Program-made: the position numbers and the translations under genes | From: Gp6-AA40 sp963723495 | Lineage (GTDB): Bacteria > Acidobacteriota > Vicinamibacteria > Vicinamibacterales > UBA2999 | Direction of reading: 5' to 3' | DNA length: 64,000 nt | Assembly: GCA_963723495.1 (NCBI GenBank) | Contig: CAVRQR010000013.1 | Coordinates: 62,001-126,000 of the forward strand | Shown here: positions 54,282 through 63,934 of the stretch, piece by piece | How positions within the stretch are numbered: position 1 is the first letter of the stretch | Layout: each line of letters opens with the position of its first letter | Notes under the pieces: generated by a model | What the model was told of the DNA's origin: nothing | The model's database searches: none | What the model saw: the letters and a program-made list of their open reading frames with translations, nothing else

Positions 54282-54779
54282 TTGGTCTCGAGTTCTCGTG
54301 TCGCGTGTTTGTCTTTTCGTGTCGCGCTCTGGTCGACGGGTGTCTTCGTTCTCGTCGGACTCTCTGAATCGGTAGTCGCCGCCCCGGCCGGCGAGCCCGT
54401 CATGCTCGTCGAACGCATTCAGGTGGTCGTCGATCGTCTGCGCGGCGAACTTGGAATAGTCCATCCCGTGAACGTGTCAGTGCTGGCGCAGGTCGCGCTC
54501 GTCGTCACGGTCGAAGCGCCGGGCGATCGGAGCCAGCCGTTTCAACTGGCGATTGAGGATGCCTTCCTCGCCCGTCTGAACGATGCTGAACTCGACGCGG
54601 CGGTGGCGCATGAGTTGGGACACGTCTGGCTGTTCACGCATCATCCCTACTTACAGACTGAGCGGCTCGCCAATCAGATTGCCATGCGTGTCGTCACGCG
54701 TGAGAGCCTGACCAGTGTGTATCACAAGCTGTGGGAACACGGCGCGACCCCAGGGGATCTCAGAAAGTTCCTTCCTTAG
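54282..54779 (+). CDS. Small protein with HELGH zinc-protease motif
   Basis: Up to 165 residues. The C-terminal half carries AAVAHELGHVWLFTHHPYLQTE, the HExxH zinc site of M48-like metallopeptidases, followed by ERLANQIAMRVVTRESL where the third ligand (Glu) is expected. The N-terminus is uncertain: TTG at 54282 gives a hydrophobic signal-like stretch (WSTGVFVLVGLSESVVAA), but the first 20 codons fall in a low-complexity tract; a later start is possible. Much shorter than usual M48 enzymes, so perhaps a minimal or regulatory domain. Confidence 0.6.
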   Translation: MVSSSRVACLSFRVALWSTGVFVLVGLSESVVAAPAGEPVMLVERIQVVVDRLRGELGIVHPVNVSVLAQVALVVTVEAPGDRSQPFQLAIEDAFLARLNDAELDAAVAHELGHVWLFTHHPYLQTERLANQIAMRVVTRESLTSVYHKLWEHGATPGDLRKFLP

Positions 54780-54882
54780 ACTCACCGTCTTGCACGAGCC
54801 AGAGCGGTCGAGTCGAGTGAGAGAGTCTCAGGTGTCGACTGTGGGTGCGAAGTTCGACGACGATCGGGATCAAGTGGTGCCG

Positions 54883-55010
54883 ATGACGAGAGGGAGGCGC
54901 GACGATCATGCGCTGGTGCGGGAAGGGATCGGCATCCTAATCGCGCGCAGCGGCTACACCTTCGTCGCCGAGGCGTCGAACGGTCAGGAGGCGCTGACGC
55001 AGGGGCGGGT
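54883..55010 (+). pseudogene. Fragment of a NarL-type receiver domain
   Basis: DDHALVREGIGILIARSGYT and FVAEASNGQEALTQ correspond to the first 40 residues of a NarL-type receiver. The phospho-acceptor region and the rest are missing; sequence then runs into the end of the small minus-strand gene at 55013. A truncated relic. Confidence 0.6.
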
Positions 55011-55012
55011 GG

Positions 55013-55174
55013 TCATCGACGGCCCCGGGGCCGCCTCTCTGCGCCCATCACGAATATCACCGCACCCACCGCGGCAAGCACGATCTTCCAGGCATCGATC
55101 CCGAAGAGAGTCGCACCGCTGACGCTCACAGCCAGTGCACCGGCGACCACGAGGCCGATCAGCGCGTTCCGCAT
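55013..55174 (-). CDS. Small two-helix membrane protein
   Basis: 53 residues from ATG 55174: MRNALIGLVVAGALAVSVSG, ATLFGIDAWKIVLAAVGAVI, FVMGAERRPRGRR. Two hydrophobic helices and a basic C-terminus, a plausible inner-membrane mini-protein with clear codon structure. Family not recognised. It abuts the receiver fragment on the other strand. Confidence 0.55.
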   Translation of the reverse strand: MRNALIGLVVAGALAVSVSGATLFGIDAWKIVLAAVGAVIFVMGAERRPRGRR

Positions 55175-55368
55175 GAACTAAAGAACGAAGAATGAAGAAC
55201 CGAGAACAACGATAGCGCTTGAAGTGCGCAGGTCCTGAACAGCGTTCTTCGTTCAGTATATTTGGGCTAGACCCCAATCCCGCTCGACTTTCCGGCGGTG
55301 AGAGCGCAAAATTAAACACCCACGAAGGGCTCAACAATACACAACGAAGTCGGGGAGAAGTGGATTTC

Positions 55369-57274
55369 ATGGCCGGACAGTCCGATCAGCCGCCACAGTC
55401 GGGAGTTCCAGATCTTATTGAGCGCTATCGAGTGAGGCGGGATGCCTGGATTGCTCAGGCAGACGAGCTCGCTCGATTGCGGGATGAAGTGCGCGCATCG
55501 GCCGAGCGCGAGGCGATGGAGATTGTCACCGCGGCCCGCCGCGATGTCCGCAAGGTCATCACGGAGGCACGGAGAGAGTTGCTCGTGCTCTCCGCCCAGG
55601 TACAGGCCGCGCTTGGCGAAGCGACTCCCAATATGGATCCGGCGGCGCTCCTCAATAAAGCCGGGATTACGCTGGAGCCAGGTGCGAGGAACCTGCTGGC
55701 CGGGACGGCGACCGACGCATTGGTGCCGGAGGATGCCGTCAACGAAATCCTCAACGATGTGCAGGACGACATCACCGCCCTGGCCGAGGATGCACGGGCT
55801 CTTCCTCTGCAGGCCGTTCGTTCGCGCCAGATTGCGGCTCCGGTGTCGCTATCACCGATACCCGATTCGATCGCTGCACCACCGATGCGAGTTGTGCCGT
55901 CGATTGCATCCTCGCCGTCGATCACGGCTCAGCCGCCGAGTCCACCCCAAACGTCGATTGCAGCTCCTCCGATTCAGATCCCGGAGATTACCTTCCCGCC
56001 CCCTGATCAGGAGCATGACGAGATTCCCGGTCTCAGCGAGTCGGCGTCCAAGGTCCTCCTGTCGTCGCCGTTCCCGAGCGACGCAGTACCCGTTCAGAAC
56101 GACAAGCGCTTGCGTACCTTCCTTGCGTTGTTCGTTGGCATCGGGGCGATTGTCGCAGGAGCCACGACTTGGTGGCTCTCGAGTGGGAATTCGACCAGCG
56201 AATCAACGGGTGTGGCGACTTCGGCTCCACGCGAGGCGTCTGCAGCCGGACAGCCGCCTGCACCCACAGCGGCAACCAAAGCATCGGCCGCGCCGGGGGA
56301 AGCCACGAGTACCCGCGAACCTATCCCTCATGGTTGAAGCTGTGCGTGAGGTGTGGGTCCGCACGACGATCGACGGTCGTACCGACGACGGCCGAACGCT
56401 GGCCGCTGGCCAGGGCATCGAGATTTCAGCGGAGCAGAGCATCCTTGTTCGAGCTGGTGATGCGGGCGCGGTGCTGGTGTCCGTAAACAACGGTGAGAAG
56501 CGTTTGCTCGGTCGCGATGGCGACGTCATGACGCGACGGTTCGTTGCTGAGAGCGCGGACGCCCCGGTACGTGCGCCAGCGCCTCGGGTTGCCCCGGCGC
56601 CGCAGCCCGCTCCTGCACCGCTTGCGCCGGCTGCTCCCGCGCGTGTACAGCCGCCCGTTGCTTCGGCAGCTCCCGCACCGGCACCTCCAGTCACGCCGCC
56701 CCCTTCGGCACCGTCGTCGGCAGGCAGTGTCGCGAGAGCGAATCCTCCCTCGCCGCCAGCACCGACCGCATCCGCACCGTCCGCTGCACCAGGACCGGCG
56801 GTCAGCCAGCAAACGAGCGGCGCGTCACAGGTCAGTATCCCTAGTGGGGTCGGCAATCAGCTGAGTGCGCCTGCAGCTCCGTTAGCGGCACCCGCTGCAG
56901 TCCCGACTCCGCCTTCGCCGGCAACGGTCGTCGCGGCGGTCGCTCGGCAGTGGCTCGACGCGTACCATCGTCAGGATCGGGCCGCGATGGCTGCGTTGTC
57001 GACAGAGAATCTGCTCCTGGCTGACGAGCGGCGTGCTGATGAGCGATTTCCCTCGGGGCTAGGTGATGTGGCGCGCACGCTCGACCGCGTCAGCGTCCAG
57101 GTCGCCGCTGACACCGCAGTGCTGACTGCGGTCATGATGGAGCAGTCGGCGTCAGTGCCTTCGTCACCGCACGTGTCGCCCATTTCACAGGTATGGGTTC
57201 TCGACGGGGGGCAATGGAAGGTGCGCCAGGCGCGATTCGTCAGCGAGGCCAGACTCAACCAGGTTTTCAAATAG
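55369..57274 (+). CDS. Membrane protein with coiled coil, RodZ-like DUF4115 domain and NTF2-like end, one frameshift
   Basis: ATG 55369 with GGGGAG upstream. Residues 10-80 form a DivIVA-like coiled coil (ELARLRDEVRASAEREAMEI), then a Pro/Ser-rich linker and one membrane helix (TFLALFVGIGAIVAGATTWW). Near 56310-56335 the frame shifts and continues as VREVWVRTTIDGRTDDGRTL, EQSILVRAGDAGAVLVSVNN, LGRDGDVMTRRF, which fits the C-terminal DUF4115 domain of RodZ. A long Pro/Ala linker follows and a C-terminal NTF2/SnoaL-like domain (ARQWLDAYHRQDRAAMAALS, VWVLDGGQWKVRQARFVSEA). RodZ links the cytoskeleton to wall synthesis, and a lytic transglycosylase gene lies downstream; the role in cell-shape control is inference. 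Confidence 0.75.
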
Positions 57275-57327
57275 CTCCGCACCCGAGACTTCGGTCGCGT
57301 GACGCGGCCGTATAATCGTCGTGAACG

Positions 57328-58315
57328 GTGTCTTCTCTCGACGATCAGATTCGCTCGGTGCTCGACCGCATCCGCGTGACGTTGAGCGGGCAGCTCGAAG
57401 CGGACCTGACAGCCTCGACCGCCGATATTCTCCGCGTAGTCGCCGACGAGCAGCGACAAGCCATCTCTGACGCCGAAGAGCGCGTTGCCGGCGAAGCACG
57501 ACTCGATACCCAGCAACAACTCGCCGGTGTGCGTGCCGACTTCGATCGTGAGCGAGACGTCTTGCAACAGAGTGCGACGGCCGAGATTGAAGGTCTCGAG
57601 CGGACGCTTGGTGAGGCGCGCGACGAGCTCGACATTGCACGTCGCGCACTGGATGAGGTGCAGAGTCGTACGCGATGAGATCGGGCGTGAACTCGAGCAA
57701 GTGAAACGCGCTGTCGAAGACAGTCGAAATGAGTTAGAGAGCCTTCGCGTTCGACTGGGGCAGTCCTCGCGGCTGAGTGCGGCGTTCCGCGCGCTCACCG
57801 AAGCGACTTCATTGGGTGAAATCCTCGATCGCCTGGCTCAGGCAGCATGTCAGGAAACCGGACGCACGGCTGTGTTTCTCGCCAGGGGTGACACGCTTCG
57901 CGGATGGCGCGCGTTTGGTTTTGACGGGCCTGACTCGATCGTGGGTGCCGAATTCGATTTGCGGGCGTTGGACGTTGTGGGGCAAGCGGCCCGATTAGGA
58001 ACGGGTCAGCAGCACCGAAACGGTTATGCGACCGGCTTGCCGGCATTCGCTACGGCTGAGGAGCCCCGGGACGCTGTTGCGCTTCCTGTACAGGTCGGTG
58101 GATCGGTTATTGCCGTGCTATATGCCGATGCGGCGAAGACCGATAGACCGGACGAACCTGAATGGCTGGAGATGGTAGATGCGTTGGCGAGGCACGCGGG
58201 CCGGATGCTCGAGGCGATGACCGTCAAGCAGGCGGCCGCGCTCTGGACGCCACGCGGGACGACGAAACGCTCATCTCATGGTGGCGGCGAAAGGTTATCG
58301 GTCGGCGGGGAATGA
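57328..58315 (+). CDS. Coiled-coil GAF-domain protein, one frameshift
   Basis: GTG start at 57328, 53 bases after the RodZ-like gene. Residues 1-150 are a long coiled coil (ADEQRQAISDAEERVAGEAR, TAEIEGLERTLGEARDELDI); a shift near 57670 is needed to continue (EQVKRAVEDSRNELESLRVR). The C-terminal half is a GAF-like sensor (LTEATSLGEILDRLAQAACQ, DAVALPVQVGGSVIAVLYAD, DALARHAGRMLEAMTVKQAA). No output domain, so a signal-binding scaffold. Its TGA overlaps the ATG of the transglycosylase gene (ATGA). Confidence 0.75.
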
Positions 58316-60511
58316 AGAAGTCTGGTCTGCTCCTGCTCGCGCTGCTCATCGGATCGATTCCGTACGTCGTGGCGCAACAGCCGATCGAAGTGCCGGCCCT
58401 CGTCCCGCCTGCGCCAGCCGGATTGGTGGCCACCGATCATCTGCCACTTCCGAAAGACGTCTCACAGTATTGGTTCGTCACCGGTCAAGACGAACGACGC
58501 ACGCTTCGCGACGCTGGGTCGCGGCGTGAAAGCCATCACCGCCGGCGAGTACGCCACCGCGCTTGCACTCGTTGCGCGACCCGATCTGGCTGAGACGCGG
58601 CTAGGCGACTACGCCAAGTACTACCAGGCGACTGCGCTGCAGGGCCTGTCCAAGCTGCCTGAAGCCGATGCCATTCTGACCAAGCTGTCGGAAAGCCCCA
58701 TCGAAGGGCAACTCGCCGACGCAGCCAAGGTGAAGCTGGCCGAGGTGATGCTGGCGCGGCAGGATGCAGCACGTGCAGAGCAACTTCTGCGCGGTTTCAC
58801 TGCGACATCGAAGGCGCCGTCCGAGGATGTCTTCATGTTGCTGGGCCAGGCCGAGGAAGCGCTGAATCACCGCGATCACGCGATCGAGGCGTATCGAAGG
58901 GTGTACTACGGGATGCCTCTCGGCGGACGCGCCGCCGACGCGAAGACGGGGCTCGGGCGGCTTCAAGTGCCGGTCGGAATGACGGGCGCGCCGATCGCTG
59001 ATGAACTCTCGCGCGCAGAACGCCTCTTCGCGGGACGGCGCTGGGCAGAGGCGAAGGTGGCGTTCGAGTTGCTGATCGGCCTCGTTCCAGAAGCTGACCG
59101 CGCCCTGGTGTCTTTGCATCTCGCCCAGTCTGACTACCGCCTCAGTCGTCACCGAGCGGCGCGCGACAGACTCAAACAGCATCTCGGCGACTCCACGAAC
59201 GACGCCGAGGCGCGTTACTACTATCTGAGCGCGACACGCGGACTCGGCGACCGCGCCAGCTACGTGCGTCTGTCTCGCGAACTGGTGAAGGACTATCCGG
59301 AATCGCCATGGGCCGCCGAGACACTCGACGATCTCGCGTCCTACTACCTCATCGACGACCAGGACGATGAGGCCGACCGCGTCTTCCGTCAACTGCTCGA
59401 GCGTTTTCCGCGGCATCGCTACTCGGAGCGTGCGGCGTGGAAGGTCGGCTGGGAAGCGTATCGAAGCGAGAAGTTTGCAGAGACGGTGAAGGTATTCGAG
59501 TCTGCGGCCGTCGCGTTCCCGCGTGCCGATTATCGTCCGGCCTGGATCTACTGGTCGGGTCGAGCTCGCGATCGCATGGGGGATGCCTCCGGGGCCGCGG
59601 ATCGCTACCGTCTTGCGGTTGTCGACTACGGCAATTCGTACTACGGCCGGCTCGCATCCCGGCTGCTGGAATCGCGTCATGATGCCGCGGCTGCCCGGCC
59701 GACGTCCGTCCGTCCGGTTTCTTCTCCCGCTGTGACTGCTGTGCCGCCGACAGAGCCCCTGATGCAGGCGCTCATGACCGCGGGGCTCTTTGACGATGCG
59801 TTGAAGGAAGTGCAGTTCGCGCAGCGGACGTGGGGCGACTCGCCGGCGCTTCAGGCAACGTCAGCCTGGATTCGGGCCCAGCAGGCGCAGGAACTTCGCT
59901 CCGAAGAACGCTTCGCGGCGCTGCGCGGGTCCATTACCACGATGCGCCGCGCCTATCCGCAGTTCCTCTCAGCAGAAGGCACCAGCGTTCCGCTCGAAGT
60001 GCTTCGCATCATCTTTCCGCTCGATTACTGGGACCTCATCGAGAAGCATGCGAAAGCCAAGAGCCTGGATCCCTATCTGGTTTCGGCCTTGATGGCGCAG
60101 GAGTCGACATTCACGGCCGACATCCGTTCTTCTGCCAACGCGCGCGGGCTGATGCAGGTCATGCCCGGCACCGGTCGTCAGTACGCGCGCAAGATGGGGA
60201 TCCGGCCGTTCACGACGGCTTCTTTGTCGCAACCGGAGACCAACGTGCGGATCGGCACGCAGTACTTCAAGGATCTGGTGGACCGGTTCGGTGGGATCCA
60301 CTACGCGCTCGCCAGCTACAACGCGGGCGACGCGCGGGTCGCTGAATGGATCAAGGAATCACCGGATCTGGCGCCTGACGAGTTCATCGACAGCATTCCG
60401 TTTCCCGAGACTCAGAATTACGTGAAGCGGATTCTTGGCACTGCCGAAGACTACCGGCGTCTCTACGGAACCGGCCTGCTCACTCCTCATTGGCGGCCGC
60501 TCACCGATTAA
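58312..60511 (+). CDS. Soluble lytic murein transglycosylase (Slt-type, GH23), one frameshift
   Basis: Periplasmic enzyme that cleaves the MurNAc-GlcNAc bond of peptidoglycan with 1,6-anhydro product. ATG 58312 gives a signal peptide (MKKSGLLLLALLIGSIPYVV) and shifts near 58490 into the main frame (LGRGVKAITAGEYATALALV). A long alpha-helical superhelix of TPR-like repeats (FRQLLERFPRHRYSERAAWK) leads to the SLT catalytic domain: Glu in ALMAQESTFTADIRS, then ANARGLMQVMPGTGRQYARK, TNVRIGTQYFKDLVDRFGG and ALASYNAGDARVAEW, all hallmarks of the family. Overlaps the GAF gene before it and the methyltransferase after it. Confidence 0.92.
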
Positions 60512-61255
60512 TGGCCGATCGGCTCGAGCTGACGAGTCGTGCCGAGGCGATTCACTTCTGGTTCCGAGGGTTCCGCGCGTTCATCACGCCCGTCATTCGC
60601 GATCTCAGTAAGGGACGACGCGACCTTCGAATCATCGACTGTGGCTGCGGGACCGGACACAACATCCGTCTCGTGCTGGAATCGTACGGTCATGTCGTCG
60701 GCTTCGATCTCGACGAGGGCGGCGTGGCAATGTCCCGCGCGTTGGGAGCTGCACGTCGTCCGTGCCGACGCTGCGCATGTGCCCTTTGCCTCCGAGAGCT
60801 TCGATATCGCCACGTCGTTCGACGTCATGCAATGTCTGGAGCCGGATGCCGCCGTCGTGCGTGAGATGGCGCGGCTGGTTCGTCCGGGAGGCGCCGTGGT
60901 CGTCACGATGGCCGCGCTCGAGATGCTTCGCGGCGATCACTCGGAATCGTGGCAGGAGGTGAGGCGCTATACGCCGGACACAGCGAGGGCGCTGTTTGTT
61001 CAGGCCGGCCTGCGAGTCGAGCGCGTCTCGTTTCTGTTTGGATCGCTGTTTCCGCTGATGCTGACGGTCAGGGGCGTGCAGCGCCTGCTCCGGCCATTTC
61101 GGGCGCACCGCCCTGACACCGACATCGCGGTTCCCTCGCCGCCAATCAACGAACTGCTGACCGCCTTGGTGACGGCCGAAGCCAGAATCGCCGGCCGTTT
61201 CTCGCTGCCTGTTGGAAGCTCGTTGCTGGTGGTAGGGAAGAAGCCGGAACGATGA
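60511..61255 (+). CDS. SAM-dependent methyltransferase, one frameshift
   Basis: ATG 60511 overlaps the transglycosylase stop (TAATG). Class I methyltransferase: motif I LRIIDCGCGTGHNIRLV at about 40-56, motif II acidic end VVGFDLDEGG; a shift near 60745 is needed to reach LHVVRADAAHVPFASESFDI and FDVMQCLEPDAAVVREMARL, LVRPGGAVVVTMAALEML. The C-terminal part (RRYTPDTARALFVQAGLRVE, GSLFPLMLTV) fits methyltransferase type 11 proteins from wall or lipid gene sets. Substrate unknown; the operon context suggests a wall or envelope precursor. Confidence 0.82.
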
Positions 61256-61285
61256 CGCGCTCCGGCGTCGAGGACTGAAGCCTGA

Positions 61286-62113
61286 TCAGAATCGCACCAG
61301 CCCGCCGAAGTAGAAGCCCTTCATCGACAGGTCGCCTTCATCCTCTTCGACCGAGTACTCCGAGTTCAGGTTTCGGTAGCCGACCTGCGCGCCGACGTGG
61401 CGGCCGAAATTGACGGTGCCGTAGATGTCGAAATCGGACATCTTTGCTTCGAGGTCTTCCGCGATCCGGTCGGCCAGCGTGCGGACGACCCCAAACACTT
61501 TGAACCCGGTGTACTCCGCCGTGATCGAGAACGTGCGGTGTGGGTACACGCGGGCGATGACGCCGAGGTTGACGATGGGGGCTGTCACATCCGTCGACTC
61601 GCTTCCGAAGCCAGGCGCGCTCAGATCGGCGGTGACGTGATTCTGCTTGAGCTCGGTGATCATCCCAAAAACGCCACGATCACCGGCGACGAAGTCCCAC
61701 TCCCAGCCGAACCGCCAGAGGTCCCACTCCAGATCCGCAAAGACCGGGACCGTGATCGGGAACGTCGCACCACCGAATGAAATCTCGCGCTGGACCAGCG
61801 TCTGCTCGCTGTAGTTGAAATTGACGTGAGAGATCCGGAACTTGTGTTTCCGTCCCGCCTTCAGCACCGACCGAAACTCCATGAAGGTCTCGTCGGCCAG
61901 CCCGAATTCGCGGACGAAATCGACGCCGGGCATTCCCGCGTCCGCGAGTCCGCCGGTTTGAATCTCGATCCCTGGCGTTGGCGTCCAGAACATCAGGCCA
62001 AGTTCGACGTGGAAGTTCTCGCCCGGGGCGGGATCGGGCACGTTGAACTGCGCCTCAGCGGGTGCGGCGATGATCACCATGAACAGAAGGGTCGCGAGCA
62101 ATCGGATTGGCAT
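61286..62113 (-). CDS. Predicted outer-membrane beta-barrel protein
   Basis: 275 residues: signal peptide (LLATLLFMVIIAAPAEAQFN) then alternating beta-strands with aromatic girdles (HVELGLMFWTPTPGIEIQTG, HKFRISHVNFNYSEQTLV, WRFGWEWDFVAGDRGVFGMI, TFSITAEYTGFKVFGVV) and a terminal strand GFYFGGLVRF ending in Phe, as needed for BAM insertion. No specific porin family recognised. Single gene divergent from the ABC exporter. Confidence 0.8.
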   Translation of the reverse strand: MPIRLLATLLFMVIIAAPAEAQFNVPDPAPGENFHVELGLMFWTPTPGIEIQTGGLADAGMPGVDFVREFGLADETFMEFRSVLKAGRKHKFRISHVNFNYSEQTLVQREISFGGATFPITVPVFADLEWDLWRFGWEWDFVAGDRGVFGMITELKQNHVTADLSAPGFGSESTDVTAPIVNLGVIARVYPHRTFSITAEYTGFKVFGVVRTLADRIAEDLEAKMSDFDIYGTVNFGRHVGAQVGYRNLNSEYSVEEDEGDLSMKGFYFGGLVRF

Positions 62114-62179
62114 TCGTCTATCTATCGGCGTGCAGTCCTGTGTGCTTTAGTGTTGGACTGACGGCCATGATCGGGCAGG

Positions 62180-62185
62180 TATACT
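62180..62185 (+). promoter_or_regulatory. -10 element placing transcription start at the ATG (possible leaderless mRNA)
   Basis: TATACT followed by six bases and the ATG at 62192. With the usual 6-7 base spacing from -10 to +1 the transcript would start at or next to the A of the ATG. No ribosome-binding site is present. No good -35 at 17-bp spacing was found. Confidence 0.4.
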
Positions 62186-62191
62186 GCGAAA

Positions 62192-63934
62192 ATGTCCCCT
62201 GAACGTCGCCTGATCCACTATCTGGCGCGCTACCGTCGTGCTTTTCTCACGGGATTCGTGTGCGTCGTCATCGCCACGGCGATCTCTACCGGCGGACCGT
62301 GGGTTCTCAAGTACGCGATCGATGACCTGAGCCAGGGGCTGACCTTCGACAAGATCCGCCTCTACGGCGTGCTGCTGTTCGTGCTCGCCGCGGTCGGCGG
62401 GCTGTTCAGGTTCCTCACGCGGCGCATCATCATCGGCGCGTCGCGTGATTTCGAGTACGACCTTCGAAACGACTTCTTTGCGGCGCTGCAGCGGCTGCAT
62501 CTGTCGTACTTCCAGCATCATCGTACGGGTGATCTCATGTCGCGGGCCACGAGCGATCTCGGTGCCGTCCGCATGATGATCGGGCCAGCTGTGATGTACA
62601 CGTCGAGCACGGTCCTCACGTTCATCGTCGCGATCATCCTGATGGTGTCGATCGACCCCTGGCTGACGCTCGTGGCCCTGATACCACTGCCGCTCGTGAC
62701 AGTGGTGGTCAAGTACTTCGGCGTCGCCATTCACACGCGCTTCGAGAAGATCCAGGAGCAGCTCTCCGACATCAGCGCAATCGCCCAGGAGTCGCTCGCA
62801 GGTGTCCGCGTCGTACGGGCCTACGGGCAAGAGGCATTTGAAATCGCCAGGTTCCGGGCGGCCAACGAGGAATTCCTCCGGCGCAACCGCGCGCTCATCC
62901 GCCTGCAAGGATTCTACTTTCCAAGTATGGGGCTTCTGATGGGGATCGGGGCGCTGCTCGTGCTCTGGCTGGGCAGCCGGCGAGTCGTAGCCGGGCAGAT
63001 GACGCTCGGTGAGCTGGTTGCCTTCAACGCGTACCTGACGATGCTCGGGTGGCCGATGATTGCCTTCGGCTGGGTCAGCAATCTCCTGCAGCGCGGAATG
63101 GCCTCCTGGAAACGGCTGCTCGAAGTGCTCGAGGTTGCGCCGCTTGTGTCCGACGAGGTTGCTGATTCGTCGATCCAATCGATCGAAGGAGAGATCGAGT
63201 TTCGCAGCCTGACGTTTTCGTTCGGGGATGCGGTCGTGCTTCACGGCATCTCGTTCAAGGTGCCACGCGGCACGACGACAGCGATCGTCGGAGCGACGGG
63301 TTCTGGCAAGTCCACCCTCCTCAACCTTCTGCCGCGACTGCACGAGCCGCCTCCCGGGACTGTGTTCATCGATGGTGTCGACGTGCGCCGGATCCCGCTG
63401 CGGGTGCTCAGGGGCGCCATCGGGTTCGTGAACCAGGAGCCCTTCCTCTTCAGCACGACGCTGGCGGAGAACGTGGCGTTCGGTGTGCGTGAAGAACAGG
63501 GCGGCCGAGATCGCATCGCCGAGGCTGCGGAGATTGCGCGACTCGACAAGGATCTCGCGCAGTTCCCACAGGGCTACGACACGACGGTGGGAGAGCGCGG
63601 CATCACCTTGTCCGGTGGCCAGAAGCAGCGAGTGGCCATTGCCCGGGCACTCGTCGTGGACCCGAAGATTCTCGTTCTGGACGACGCGCTGTCGGCGGTA
63701 GACACGCACACGGAAGAGGAGATTCTCGAACGGCTTTCAGCGGCGAAGAGCGGGCGCACCGCAATCGTGGTGTCCCACCGCGTCTCGACGATACGCGATG
63801 CCGATCAGATCGTCGTGCTGCACGAGGGGCGCATCGCCGAGCGTGGCACGCACGGGGAACTCATTCGACGTGACGGTTTCTACGCCGATCTGTACCGCAA
63901 GCAGTTGCTCGAGGAAGAGCTCAAGGCCTCATGA
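62192..63934 (+). CDS. ABC exporter half-transporter with degenerate ATP site, first of heterodimer
   Basis: 580 residues: six membrane helices (residues 15-300, type I exporter fold) and a nucleotide-binding domain. Walker A GATGSGKST at about 366-374, Q-loop FVNQEPFLFSTTLAENVAFG, signature LSGGQKQRVAIARAL, Walker B ILVLDDALSAVDTHTEEE, H-loop VVSHRVST. The residue after the Walker B Asp is Asp instead of the catalytic Glu, the mark of the degenerate-site subunit in heterodimeric exporters such as TM287/288 and BmrCD/YheIH. The next gene overlaps by 4 bases (ATGA) and encodes the likely partner. Drug or lipid export is the family role. Confidence 0.93.
   Translation: MSPERRLIHYLARYRRAFLTGFVCVVIATAISTGGPWVLKYAIDDLSQGLTFDKIRLYGVLLFVLAAVGGLFRFLTRRIIIGASRDFEYDLRNDFFAALQRLHLSYFQHHRTGDLMSRATSDLGAVRMMIGPAVMYTSSTVLTFIVAIILMVSIDPWLTLVALIPLPLVTVVVKYFGVAIHTRFEKIQEQLSDISAIAQESLAGVRVVRAYGQEAFEIARFRAANEEFLRRNRALIRLQGFYFPSMGLLMGIGALLVLWLGSRRVVAGQMTLGELVAFNAYLTMLGWPMIAFGWVSNLLQRGMASWKRLLEVLEVAPLVSDEVADSSIQSIEGEIEFRSLTFSFGDAVVLHGISFKVPRGTTTAIVGATGSGKSTLLNLLPRLHEPPPGTVFIDGVDVRRIPLRVLRGAIGFVNQEPFLFSTTLAENVAFGVREEQGGRDRIAEAAEIARLDKDLAQFPQGYDTTVGERGITLSGGQKQRVAIARALVVDPKILVLDDALSAVDTHTEEEILERLSAAKSGRTAIVVSHRVSTIRDADQIVVLHEGRIAERGTHGELIRRDGFYADLYRKQLLEEELKAS

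Noticed and set aside
62147..63709. 520-residue open frame on the minus strand inside the ABC exporter
   Set aside because: Composition is Arg/His/Asp-rich with no recognisable motif, and the opposite strand has all ABC motifs. It is a shadow of high-GC coding sequence.
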